Shown here: in pieces, positions 16,247-23,936 of the stretch
How positions within the stretch are numbered: position 1 is the first letter of the stretch
Layout: every line of letters starts with the position of its first letter
Source of the DNA: Labilithrix sp.
Lineage (GTDB): Bacteria; Myxococcota_A; Polyangia; Polyangiales; Polyangiaceae
Length of the DNA stretch: 64,000 nucleotides
Direction: 5' to 3'
NCBI GenBank assembly: GCA_019637105.1
Contig: JAHBWF010000008.1
Coordinates: 37,226-101,225, forward strand
The notes under the pieces: generated by a model
Seen by the model: only the letters and a program-made list of their open reading frames with translations
Databases searched by the model: none
Told to the model about the DNA's origin: nothing
Translations under genes and position numbers: made by a program

Positions 16247-16711
16247 GGGCATCTCGCGTGCCCGCCGACGTCCGCGGCACCGTCGTGCTACCGCCATGAC
16301 GACGTGGCAGGTTCCCCGTGCCTGCCCCGCCAACGCGACGGGCATCTCGCGTGCCCGCCGACGCCCGCGGCACCGTCGTGCTACCGCCATGAGACGTGGC
16401 AGGTTCCCCGTGCCTACCCTGCCAACGTGACGGGCATCTCGCGCGCCCGCCGACGTCCGCGGCACCGTCATGCGTCCCGTCATGACGACGTGGCCGATCC
16501 CTCGTGCCTGCCTCCCAACGTGACGGGCATCTCGCGCGCCCGCCGACGTCCACGGCACCGTCGTGCGTCCCGCCATGACGACGTGGCCGATCCCTCGTGC
16601 CTGCCTCCCAACGTGAAAGGCATCTCGCGCGCCCGCCGACGTCCGCGGCACCGTCGTGCGTCCCGCCATATCGACTTGGCCGGTGACCCGTGCCTGCCCC
16701 GCCAATTCGAC
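16247..16711. repeat. Minisatellite of five ~93-bp units
   Basis: The block GGCATCTCGCG...CCGCCGACG recurs with starts at 16247, 16338, 16432, 16525 and about 16618 (spacing 91-94 bp). A diverged end lies near 16711. Units carry conserved GACGTGGC and GTGCCTGCC segments and differ by scattered substitutions and small indels. The mean period of 93 bp is a multiple of three, and frames are partly open on both strands, but the composition is Arg/His-rich and unlike neighbouring proteins. I treat it as non-coding. Confidence 0.85.
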
Positions 16712-17118
16712 GGACACTACGAGGCGCACTCCCTCTGGTGCCCGCCCGTCGCGCGCAGGTGCCCACCCGTCGCGCGCGCCCATCACGTCGAACGGCGAAC
16801 ACTGTCGCGCATGCCCGCCTATGCCAAATCGACGGCAATCGCGTCGCGCATGCCCTCACCCTTCGAACCGCATCCCTCGCGCCCGCGTGCCGAATCGACA
16901 GGCAACCGCCTCGCGCGTGCCGACAGCATGGTGGCTTGCAGGACGAGGCGGTCGTCGATGCGGCGCCGTCTCGGCGGATCGCCTCCGTAGCCCGTCCACG
17001 GCAACGACCCAGAAGACGGCGCGACGCGGCGCCCGCGCAAAACGATGCCTCGCGGAGGGGGGTGCGGTAGCCTTCCCGGGCCGATTTCCGGCGCTCCCGT
17101 GCCTTATTCCTTCGAGAG
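16712..17118. other. Gene-free stretch with degenerate repeat remnants
   Basis: Between the minisatellite and the next gene are about 400 bp with short repeated pieces such as GTCGCGCATGCC and CCGAATCGACAGGCAA. They look like decayed copies of a simpler repeat. No convincing coding region was found. The promoter of the 17119 gene should lie near the right end, where TTCCTTCGAGAG precedes the ATG. Confidence 0.5.
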
Positions 17119-18102
17119 ATGACGATGCGACGGTACGTCCAGGCTGCATGCGTTGTAACCGCGCTTGCGTTCGCGACGCTCGCGCACGCCGATGACGCGG
17201 CGATGGCCGAAGCGCAGGCGCGCTTCAAGGAGGGCCTCGAGCTCGCCGACAACGCCAAGTTCGACGAGGCGCGCCTCAAGTTCCTCCAGGCCTTCGCCGT
17301 CCTCAAGGCGCCCGCCGTCCTCTTCAACCTCGCCAGCAGCGAGCAGAAGACCGGACACGACGTCGACGCCATCGAGCACTACCGCGCCTTCCTCACGAGC
17401 AGCGCGAACGACACCCGCATCACCGACGCCATGCGCGACAAGGCGCGCGACAACATCGCCGCCCTCCTCACCAAGGTCGGACAGATCGACGTCGACGCCC
17501 CCGACGGCGCCAAGATCTCCGTCGACGACAAGCCGCTCGAGGGCACTCCCAAGGAGCCCGTCCCCGTCCCCCCGGGCAAGCACAAGGTCGAGGCCACCCT
17601 CGGCGGGAAGGTCAAGTCCGTCTCCATCGAGTGCATCGTCGGGCAGGTCACCAGAGCAACGATCGTGTTCGACACCACAGCCGACGACACCTACCCGCCC
17701 CCGCGAGGTGGGGATGGGGAGCGGACCACGGCGGGCTTGGTCGTGCCGATCACGCTCGGTGTTCTCGGCGTCGGCGGTATCGTCATGGGCGGTGTCTTTG
17801 CTTCTTCGTCTCAGGGGTCGAAAGACGACGCGGAGGCGCTTCGACGCGCCACACCGGGCCTGTGCGCACCGCCGGTCGGACAGGCGTGCAACGACTATGA
17901 CGCGAAGCGCTCGGACGCGGAGTCGCAGGCGACCCTAAGCTACGTCGGCTACATCGCCGGAGGGGCTTTGCTCGCTGGGGCAGTAGCCACTTTCGTATTT
18001 TGGCCCAAGTCGCGGAAGTCGACGACGCCCTCTCATGGCATGATCTTCACACCGGCCGTCGGACCACGCGCGGCGGGCGGGAGCATCCAGCTTCACTTTT
18101 GA
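17119..18102 (+). CDS. Exported TPR/PEGA-type membrane protein (copy 1)
   Basis: 327 residues (ATG at 17119, with a second in-frame ATG two codons later). A Sec signal (YVQAACVVTALAFATLAHA) is followed by a helical TPR-like region: ARFKEGLELADNAKFDEARLKF, then FNLASSEQKTGHDVDAIEHYRAF. A PEGA-like beta domain comes next, with IDVDAPDGAKISVDDKPLEG and VPPGKHKVEATLGGK. Two membrane helices follow: LVVPITLGVLGVGGIVMGGVF, and YVGYIAGGALLAGAVATFVFW. A short tail ends QLHF. This is a common myxobacterial layout with unknown molecular role. The same architecture occurs at 20919-22025 and 63077-63997. It is followed 17 bp later by the Gly-rich lipoprotein, so the two probably form an operon. Confidence 0.8.
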   Translation: MTMRRYVQAACVVTALAFATLAHADDAAMAEAQARFKEGLELADNAKFDEARLKFLQAFAVLKAPAVLFNLASSEQKTGHDVDAIEHYRAFLTSSANDTRITDAMRDKARDNIAALLTKVGQIDVDAPDGAKISVDDKPLEGTPKEPVPVPPGKHKVEATLGGKVKSVSIECIVGQVTRATIVFDTTADDTYPPPRGGDGERTTAGLVVPITLGVLGVGGIVMGGVFASSSQGSKDDAEALRRATPGLCAPPVGQACNDYDAKRSDAESQATLSYVGYIAGGALLAGAVATFVFWPKSRKSTTPSHGMIFTPAVGPRAAGGSIQLHF

Positions 18103-18119
18103 TCTGAGCGAGATCCACC

Positions 18120-19649
18120 ATGAAGCGATTGGGAGACTCGGGGATTCTCATTGGTCTGATGGGTATCGCGACGGCGCTCGCCGCATGCCCAGCCTCGCTC
18201 GATGATCGGTGCGCGGAGGGAGCGTGCCTTCCGGAGGGTGGCGACAGCGGCCTGGACGGCGCGGACGCCAACGCACCAGACGCGGTTGCGCCGGAGGACT
18301 GCGACGAGAACGCGGACGCGAACGCGCCCGAAGCGAAGGGGTGCATCGTCGATTCGTTCGCGCTCTTCGTCGACGGAGCCTCTGGCGTCGAAGGAAACGA
18401 GGGTACCAAGGCCAACCCGCTGAAGAGCATCTCGGCCGCGCTCGACAAGGTCGGTTCGACGGGGAAGCGCCGGATTTACGTCTGCGGAGAGGACGCCTAC
18501 GCCGAGCACGTCAAGCTCACCACGGCCGCCCATCTCTTCGGCGGCTTCGCGTGCGGGACATGGACCTATGCTGGCACGAAGACCAAGGTCATACCCACCG
18601 ATAACGGGTACGCGCTTCACGTCGAGGGCGTCAGCGCGCCGTTCGTCATCTCGGACATCGCTTTCCGTGCCGCGGACGTCGCCGCCGCCAACGACGGCTC
18701 CCACAGCATCGCCGGCTTCATCAACGGCTCCAACGTTACCCTTCGCCGCACCGACTTCGCCGCGGGGGCGCCTGCCGACGGGACGACCGGCCCCGAGGGC
18801 GGTGCCGGCGCCATCACGGAAGTCGCCGGCGGCGGCGCCAAGAACGCGGACGGGTACTCCGCCATGGGTGCAACCGGTGGCCCCCTGAAGACGTGCACCT
18901 GCTCCAACTCATCGCAGACCACGACTGGAGGTGCGGGAGGAGCGAACGCCACGGGCGGCGCGGCCGGTACTCCAAATTATAGCGTGAATCCACCAAACGG
19001 CGCTCCGGGTGCGGGAGCGACCGATTGTGGAGAAGGTGGCTCCGGCCGTAGGGGCGCGGACGCCCCTGCTGCGGCGAACGCCGTCGCCGTTACCGCCGTA
19101 GGCATCGTCGACGCCGACGGCTGGCGCGGCGCTCGCGGTCTCGATGCCACCGAGAGCGGAAAACCCGGACAAGGCGGAGGCGGCGGAGGCTCGTTCAACG
19201 TCTCAAACGGCGGAGGTGGCGGCGCCTGCGGTGGCTGCGGCGGATCGCCAGGTAAAGCTGGAGGCGCCGGGGGCGCCAGCATCGCGCTCCTCGTCCACGA
19301 GAGCACCGTCTCCCTCACGGCGGCGACGCTCTCCGCCAAAAGCGGCGCAAAGGGCGGGGCAGGCGGGGCAGGCGGGGCCGGGGTCGCGGGGGGGGCGCCC
19401 GGAGGCGGAAGCTGCAGCGGCGGCGCGGGCGGGCGCGGCGGAGACGGGGGAGGCGGCTCCGGGGGAGCGGGTGGCCTCTCCGTCGGGCTGCTCTACAAGG
19501 GCAATGCTCCAAAGCTCGACGCAGAGACGACAGCCGCCATCACGGTCGAGGGCCCGGGTGAAAAGGGCACCGGCGGAGCGCCCGGCGTGAACGACGGGCC
19601 GATCGGGGTCGCTGCGAAGGTTCAAGACGCCGACGCGTTGCCTCGATAG
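18120..19649 (+). CDS. Gly-rich surface lipoprotein (copy 1)
   Basis: 509 residues. The lipoprotein signal ends TALAAC (Cys23), followed by an Asp/Ala linker. A parallel-beta-helix-like region comes next, with ALFVDGASGVEGNEGTKANPLKSI, then HLFGGFACGTWTYAGTKTKV and SDIAFRAADVAA. The last ~250 residues are dominated by GGxG runs with scattered Cys (ACGGCGG, CSGGAGG). The DUF1565-like start (a fixed-width series of entries and FGGF) is frequent in myxobacterial polymorphic surface proteins. Several codons end in A or T around 18.1-19.0 kb, unlike neighbouring genes, which hints at a different history. Its paralogue on the opposite strand is at 22184-23692. Confidence 0.78.
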   Translation: MKRLGDSGILIGLMGIATALAACPASLDDRCAEGACLPEGGDSGLDGADANAPDAVAPEDCDENADANAPEAKGCIVDSFALFVDGASGVEGNEGTKANPLKSISAALDKVGSTGKRRIYVCGEDAYAEHVKLTTAAHLFGGFACGTWTYAGTKTKVIPTDNGYALHVEGVSAPFVISDIAFRAADVAAANDGSHSIAGFINGSNVTLRRTDFAAGAPADGTTGPEGGAGAITEVAGGGAKNADGYSAMGATGGPLKTCTCSNSSQTTTGGAGGANATGGAAGTPNYSVNPPNGAPGAGATDCGEGGSGRRGADAPAAANAVAVTAVGIVDADGWRGARGLDATESGKPGQGGGGGGSFNVSNGGGGGACGGCGGSPGKAGGAGGASIALLVHESTVSLTAATLSAKSGAKGGAGGAGGAGVAGGAPGGGSCSGGAGGRGGDGGGGSGGAGGLSVGLLYKGNAPKLDAETTAAITVEGPGEKGTGGAPGVNDGPIGVAAKVQDADALPR

Positions 19650-19889
19650 CTCGTCAGCTCGTCTCCGAGGCGCGGAGAGAGCCGCGAGGGCGCGCCACGC
19701 GCGTCGACGACGCCGCACTGGGGCCGAAATCGGTCGCTCGGTCCGGCGGATCGCGCGATCGCGTTGACGCGCCAGACCGTTCGCGCGCGCCGCGCGCATC
19801 GCGTCGCCGCGACCGATCGCCTCGCCGGGCGTGGGGCCCAGAAAGCTGCCCGGCTCGATCCGATGAGCTACGCTATTCGCTTGCAGCCG

Positions 19890-20561
19890 ATGGCTTCCGA
19901 CGGGACAGAGCACGACGAGCGTGGGGGACGCGCGGCGGCGGAGCTGAAGGAGACCGAAGACCTCCTCGCGGGCTTCGATCGGCCCGGTCGCACGCCCCGC
20001 GCGCCGCCGGCGGCCCGGGACTTCGTCGACTACCACCTCGGGAAAGGACGCTCGAGCCCGGAAGCCCGACGCGCCGCGCGCTCGCCCGACGTCGCGCGTC
20101 GCCACCTCCCGACCGCGATCATCCCGGGCCATACCCGGCGAACGCCGCCCTGGGCTCCGTGGGCCGCCATGTTCCTCGTCATGGCCGCCGGTGGGATCGG
20201 CGTCGCGGCCTTCGTCTCGACGCCGCCGAGCGCCCCCACGCCTCCGGCTTCGCTCGCCGCCAACGCGACGACGCTGGCTCCGAGCCCGCCCGCCGTCGAT
20301 CCGACGAGCGGCCCGGCGCGCGACATCCCTCCTCCGCCGCCCCCGAACGATTCGGTCGAGCCGAGCGCGACGGGCACGGCCGAGACGACGAGCGCCGACG
20401 CGCCGCGCGTCACGTCATCCCCTCCCTCCGCGACGGCTGCACCCGCCCCACGGCGCCCGCCCGCCGTCGGCCCCGAGACGCCCCCGTCGGTCGCGCCCAC
20501 CGAGCCTGCGCCCGCGCCGACGAACGTCACGCCGAGCGCCGACTTCATTCGCACGCTCTGA
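19890..20561 (+). CDS. Single-pass membrane protein with a kinase-like Pro/Ala tail but no kinase domain
   Basis: 223 residues from the ATG at 19890; an ATG at 19863 is an alternative. The N-terminus is charged and soluble (LKETEDLLAGFDRPGRTPR and VDYHLGKGRSSPEARR). One membrane helix (WAAMFLVMAAGGIGVAAFVS) and a Pro/Ala/Thr-rich tail end in PSADFIRTL. The ending and overall layout match the membrane-proximal and tail part of kinase 1 (TSGDFIRHF). No enzymatic motif is seen. It precedes the second PEGA protein by about 360 bp. It may be an anti-sigma-like or adaptor protein, or a kinase that lost its catalytic domain. Confidence 0.65.
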   Translation: MASDGTEHDERGGRAAAELKETEDLLAGFDRPGRTPRAPPAARDFVDYHLGKGRSSPEARRAARSPDVARRHLPTAIIPGHTRRTPPWAPWAAMFLVMAAGGIGVAAFVSTPPSAPTPPASLAANATTLAPSPPAVDPTSGPARDIPPPPPPNDSVEPSATGTAETTSADAPRVTSSPPSATAAPAPRRPPAVGPETPPSVAPTEPAPAPTNVTPSADFIRTL

Positions 20562-20918
20562 TCCGAGGTGACGACGCTCGATCCCAAATCGACGAGCGTG
20601 AAGCGCGATCCAACTTCGGCGCGCAAAGCGAGCGCCGCGTGGGGGCCCGACAACCGCGCTTTTCGGGCCAAGCGCGGCGCGGAGCCGGCCCGTGATGACA
20701 GACGCCAAATGAGCCGAGCAGGATCCCGAATCATGCTCGGCCCCTTCGGGCGCGTCGCCGTCCGGTTCTGGCCTAAATACCGGTTCCGTCATTTTGGCGT
20801 GAAGCGCGGGAACCGCGCGCCGACGAGTGATGGTAACGTGCACCGTCAGCGCTCGGGCCGCTCGCGTCGGGACCCGACGTTTGCGCGACGCGTGACGCTC
20901 GAGGGGAACGACCGGTTA
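20562..20918. other. Intergenic region with an AT-richer patch
   Basis: No coding region is apparent in these ~360 bp. Around 20765-20800 the sequence (CTGGCCTAAATACCGG, then GTCATTTTGGCG) is clearly more AT-rich than its surroundings and could hold the promoter of the PEGA gene at 20919. Confidence 0.35.
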
Positions 20919-22025
20919 ATGACTGCGCTGACACGAGCCGCTTCGACGAAGCGCGGCGGGCGCCGCTGGGCGAGAGCGGCGCGGGGATGGACGGTGTGCG
21001 CGCTGCTGACGGCGATGAGCGGGAGCGCCGCGGCGGAGCCGGTGAAGCCCGGCGCGAGCGCGGGGGACAGCGTCACGGCGGAAGCGCGGGCGCGCTTCGA
21101 AGAGGGCATCAGGCTCGCCGAGACCGGCGATCACGAGTCGGCGCGGCTGAAGTTCAACCAGGCGTGGGCGCTGCTGCAGACCCCCGCCATCCTCTACAAC
21201 CTCGCGCGCGCCGAGCACCTCTCGGGTCACCTCGTCGAGGCGCTCGCGCACTATCGGCAGTTCGTCAACATGCCGCCGGATCCCAAGGTCACCGAGGCGC
21301 AGCGGCGGCGCGTGACCGAGACGATCGTCGACCTGGCGAAGAAGGTCGCGCAGATCACGGTCGAAGCGCCCCCAGGCGCGCGCGTCACCGTCGACGGCCG
21401 GCCGATCGATCCGGGCAACACGGATCCGATCCCCGTCGCGCCGGGCAAGCACGTCGTCGAGTCGACCCACGACGGCACGGTGACGCGCGTCACCGTCGAG
21501 TGCACGGCGGGCTCGATCGCGACGGCGCGGCTGACGGAGAGCGCCGGCCCTCCCGACAGCGGACCTCCGGCGGGCCGTCGCTCCTTCGACCGCGCGACGC
21601 CGCCCGCGGAGGAACGGCCGGGCTTCTGGACCACCGGGCGCGCCGCCGGCCTCGGCGCCGTCGGCCTCGGCCTCGCCGGCGTCGGCGCGGGGATCGCGTT
21701 TCACCTGAGCGCGCGGACCGCGGGGGAGAACGCGGCGACGATCCGGCAGTCGCTCCCCGAGCCGCGCGAGTCGGCGTGCAGCGCCGGCGCGAACGCCGAG
21801 GCGAACCGAGACCCGTGCGCGCGTCTGCGGACGGAGACCACCAACCAGAGCACGCACGAGGACCTCCGCACGGCGTTCCTCCTCGGCGGCGGAGCGCTCG
21901 TCGTCGGCGGCGCGGTGCTGTTCCTCGTCTCGCCACCGGACGAGAAGCCGACCACGGGCACCGCACGCCTCCTCCCGTTCGCGAACGCGCGCGACGCAGG
22001 GCTCGCGATCGTCGGCGCGTTCTGA
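20919..22025 (+). CDS. Exported TPR/PEGA-type membrane protein (copy 2)
   Basis: 368 residues from the ATG at 20919. It has a long basic leader (STKRGGRRWARAARG), a hydrophobic signal segment (VCALLTAMSGSAAA) and TPR-like ARFEEGIRLAETGDHESARLKF. A PEGA-like part follows (ITVEAPPGARVTVDGRPIDP and VAPGKHVVESTHDGT), then two hydrophobic segments, AAGLGAVGLGLAGVGAGIAF and AFLLGGGALVVGGAVLFLV. It aligns along its length with the 17119 protein, including PAILYNLARAEHLSGHLVEALAHYR. It converges on the Gly-rich lipoprotein on the other strand. Confidence 0.8.
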   Translation: MTALTRAASTKRGGRRWARAARGWTVCALLTAMSGSAAAEPVKPGASAGDSVTAEARARFEEGIRLAETGDHESARLKFNQAWALLQTPAILYNLARAEHLSGHLVEALAHYRQFVNMPPDPKVTEAQRRRVTETIVDLAKKVAQITVEAPPGARVTVDGRPIDPGNTDPIPVAPGKHVVESTHDGTVTRVTVECTAGSIATARLTESAGPPDSGPPAGRRSFDRATPPAEERPGFWTTGRAAGLGAVGLGLAGVGAGIAFHLSARTAGENAATIRQSLPEPRESACSAGANAEANRDPCARLRTETTNQSTHEDLRTAFLLGGGALVVGGAVLFLVSPPDEKPTTGTARLLPFANARDAGLAIVGAF

Positions 22026-22176
22026 CCGCGCCTCTCGCCTCCGCGACGCCGCGGCCAAGAGCGACCGCCGCTCGCGTCCCACGCGCGGGGCTCGTCCGCG
22101 TGGGCGGACGTGTCCGTCGCCGCGCTCGTCGCCTCCCCGTGCTCGCCTTCACCGCGCTCGGCCCTCGTCGCGCGGC

Positions 22177-22250
22177 GAGCGGGTCAAGGGAGCACGAGCA
22201 TGGGCGGGGCGGTGAGCGGGTCAAGGGAGCACGAGCACGGGCGGGGCGGC
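22177..22250. repeat. 37-bp tandem duplication at the 3' end of the Gly-rich lipoprotein gene
   Basis: GAGCGGGTCAAGGGAGCACG and the following 17 bases are repeated once with two substitutions (22177-22213 and 22214-22250). Because 37 is not a multiple of three, the two copies present the same C-terminal codons (APPxLVLP then stop) in two different frames. Confidence 0.85.
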
Positions 22251-23692
22251 GAGCAGCTCGAGCCCGTCTTCTCCCTCGCCGCCCGCCGCGCCGTCGCCGC
22301 CGCCGGCGATCCCGGCGCGGCCTCGGGCGCCGCCCGTCCCCGACTCGAGCTCGGCGGTCTCGTCCTGGAGGAAAACGCCGCCCGTACGCACCACGGCGGT
22401 GGAGACGCCTCCGGCGCCGCCCGCGCCGGCGCCGCCGCCCGCGCCGTGACCGCCCGGGCTGCCTGAGCACACGCGTCGCTGCCCAGGCTGCCCGTCTGCC
22501 CGGCCTCTGCCTGGCCTCCCACGCCCGCGCCCGCGGTCGAGGCCACGAAGCGCCCGCCGACCAGCTTCACGTCCGCGTCGTAGAGAGCGAGCGCGATACT
22601 CGCCCCACCGCCCGGGCCCCCGACGCCTCCGTGGCCGCCGCATCCACCGCATCCGCCGCCGCCGCCGCCGAACCCCGTGTTGCCGCCGCCGCCCCCTCCG
22701 CCGGCGCCCGGATCGCCGAAGCCGCCGTCGCCGCCCCGTCCGGGAGCCCACCCCGTCTCGGAGAGCGCGCCGAGCGCCGGGGAGCGCTTTCCTCCGGCGC
22801 CCCCCCTACGCCCGTCCGCGCCGCGCCCACCGACGGTGCAGCTCGAGTCGCCGCCGCCTCCGCCCGCGCCCTGAACGGGCGGCTCGACGCTCCCCGGCGC
22901 TCCGGACGTGTTGAGCGCGCCTCCCTTTCCCCCGGTGCTCGCGCCTCGTTTCGCGCAGGCGCAGCGCTTCGCGTCGCCCGGATCCGCGCTCGTGCTCCCG
23001 TTCCCCTCGAGCGAGCCATCCCTCCGATTCGTGAGCGGCGGAGGAGGCGACGCGGCGGCGCCCTCCCCTGCCCGCGCGACGACGCGACGGAACGTCACCT
23101 TCGCGCCGGCGACGAACGCCGCGATGCTCGAGGCGCCGTCGCTGACGGCGTCTCGTGCGACGAGCTCGACGTCCGACACGACGACGTCCTTCGACGACGC
23201 GTCGACGCGCAGCGCGATCCCCGGATCGGCAGGCGCCACGCGAACGAGCGCCCCGGAGTAGCTCCACGTCCCGCAGTCGAAGCCTCCGACCAGGCTGACT
23301 CCCGGCGGCAAGCGGACGGCGTCCTCGAACGCGCCGCACGCGTAGATGCGCGGCCGGCCGGCGAGCGTGTCGATGTCCGTCGCCGCGCGGAGCGTGCGCA
23401 GCGGCGCGGTCTTCGAGCCCGCGCCGACGTCGTCGCCCGCGGTGGAGTCGACGAACAAAGCGTACGCGTCGTCGACGCACGCCGGCGCGTCCTCGGGATC
23501 GGCCGCGGGCTCGCATCCGGCGGGAGGAGGGACCTCCGGATAGACTGTCGCCGCCTCGGGATCGCCGGCGTCTGCCGTCACGGCGCAGGTGCTCGTCACG
23601 CTGCAATCCTCGTTCTCGCCGCACGACATCGCGGCCGCGGGCAGCCCCAGCGCGAGCACCAACGGCCCCCATCCCCACCGGCGATCGATCAC
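22184..23692 (-). CDS. Gly-rich surface lipoprotein (copy 2), with a probable 3' frameshift
   Basis: Read from the GTG at 23692, the open frame gives 502 residues. The signal ends AAAMSC (Cys24). DDAYALFVDSTAGDDVGAGSKTAP, then SLVGGFDCGTWSYSGALVRV and SDVELVARDAVSDGASSI mirror copy 1 residue by residue. Gly-rich Cys-containing repeats follow (GGGGGCGGCGGHGG). Near 22470 the open frame changes from Gly-rich to Arg/Pro-rich, while a neighbouring frame continues naturally as CSGSPGGHGAGGGAGAGGAGG and ends LELLAAPPVLVLP at 22221. One extra TG in GCGTGTGCTC explains the shift. Either form reaches a stop quickly because of the 37-bp duplication. Confidence 0.7.
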   Translation of the reverse strand: MIDRRWGWGPLVLALGLPAAAMSCGENEDCSVTSTCAVTADAGDPEAATVYPEVPPPAGCEPAADPEDAPACVDDAYALFVDSTAGDDVGAGSKTAPLRTLRAATDIDTLAGRPRIYACGAFEDAVRLPPGVSLVGGFDCGTWSYSGALVRVAPADPGIALRVDASSKDVVVSDVELVARDAVSDGASSIAAFVAGAKVTFRRVVARAGEGAAASPPPPLTNRRDGSLEGNGSTSADPGDAKRCACAKRGASTGGKGGALNTSGAPGSVEPPVQGAGGGGGDSSCTVGGRGADGRRGGAGGKRSPALGALSETGWAPGRGGDGGFGDPGAGGGGGGGNTGFGGGGGGCGGCGGHGGVGGPGGGASIALALYDADVKLVGGRFVASTAGAGVGGQAEAGQTGSLGSDACAQAARAVTARAAAPARAAPEASPPPWCVRAAFSSRTRPPSSSRGRAAPEAAPGSPAAATARRAAREKTGSSCSPPRPCSCSLDPLTAPPMLVLP

Positions 23693-23936
23693 CTCGGCGA
23701 GGCTACCACGAGGCCAACGGCGGCCACGCGCGATGCGCCCAGCCGCTCGCTCGCCTGGAAACGGAAGGCCGCCGTGCGCACGCGCGACGCGCGCCCACGC
23801 GCGGCGCTCACGCGCCTTGAACGGGACGGCCGCTCTGCCCATGCGCGATGCGCGCGCGCTCGGCCTGGAAAGGGGTGGGCCACGCGTGGATCGAGCGCCG
23901 CGACCGGCGGCCGATTCTGGTACTCTTCTGCGGCGT

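Noticed and set aside
16247-16711. CRISPR array
   Set aside because: Units are contiguous and similar over their full length, with no unique spacers and no cas genes. The same reasoning applies to the arrays at 26.3 and 27.1 kb.
16098-17372. Minus-strand 424-codon open frame across the minisatellite
   Set aside because: It is a repeat-driven frame rich in Arg/Gly/Cys that also runs into the antisense of the PEGA gene. It has no start signal or recognisable domain.
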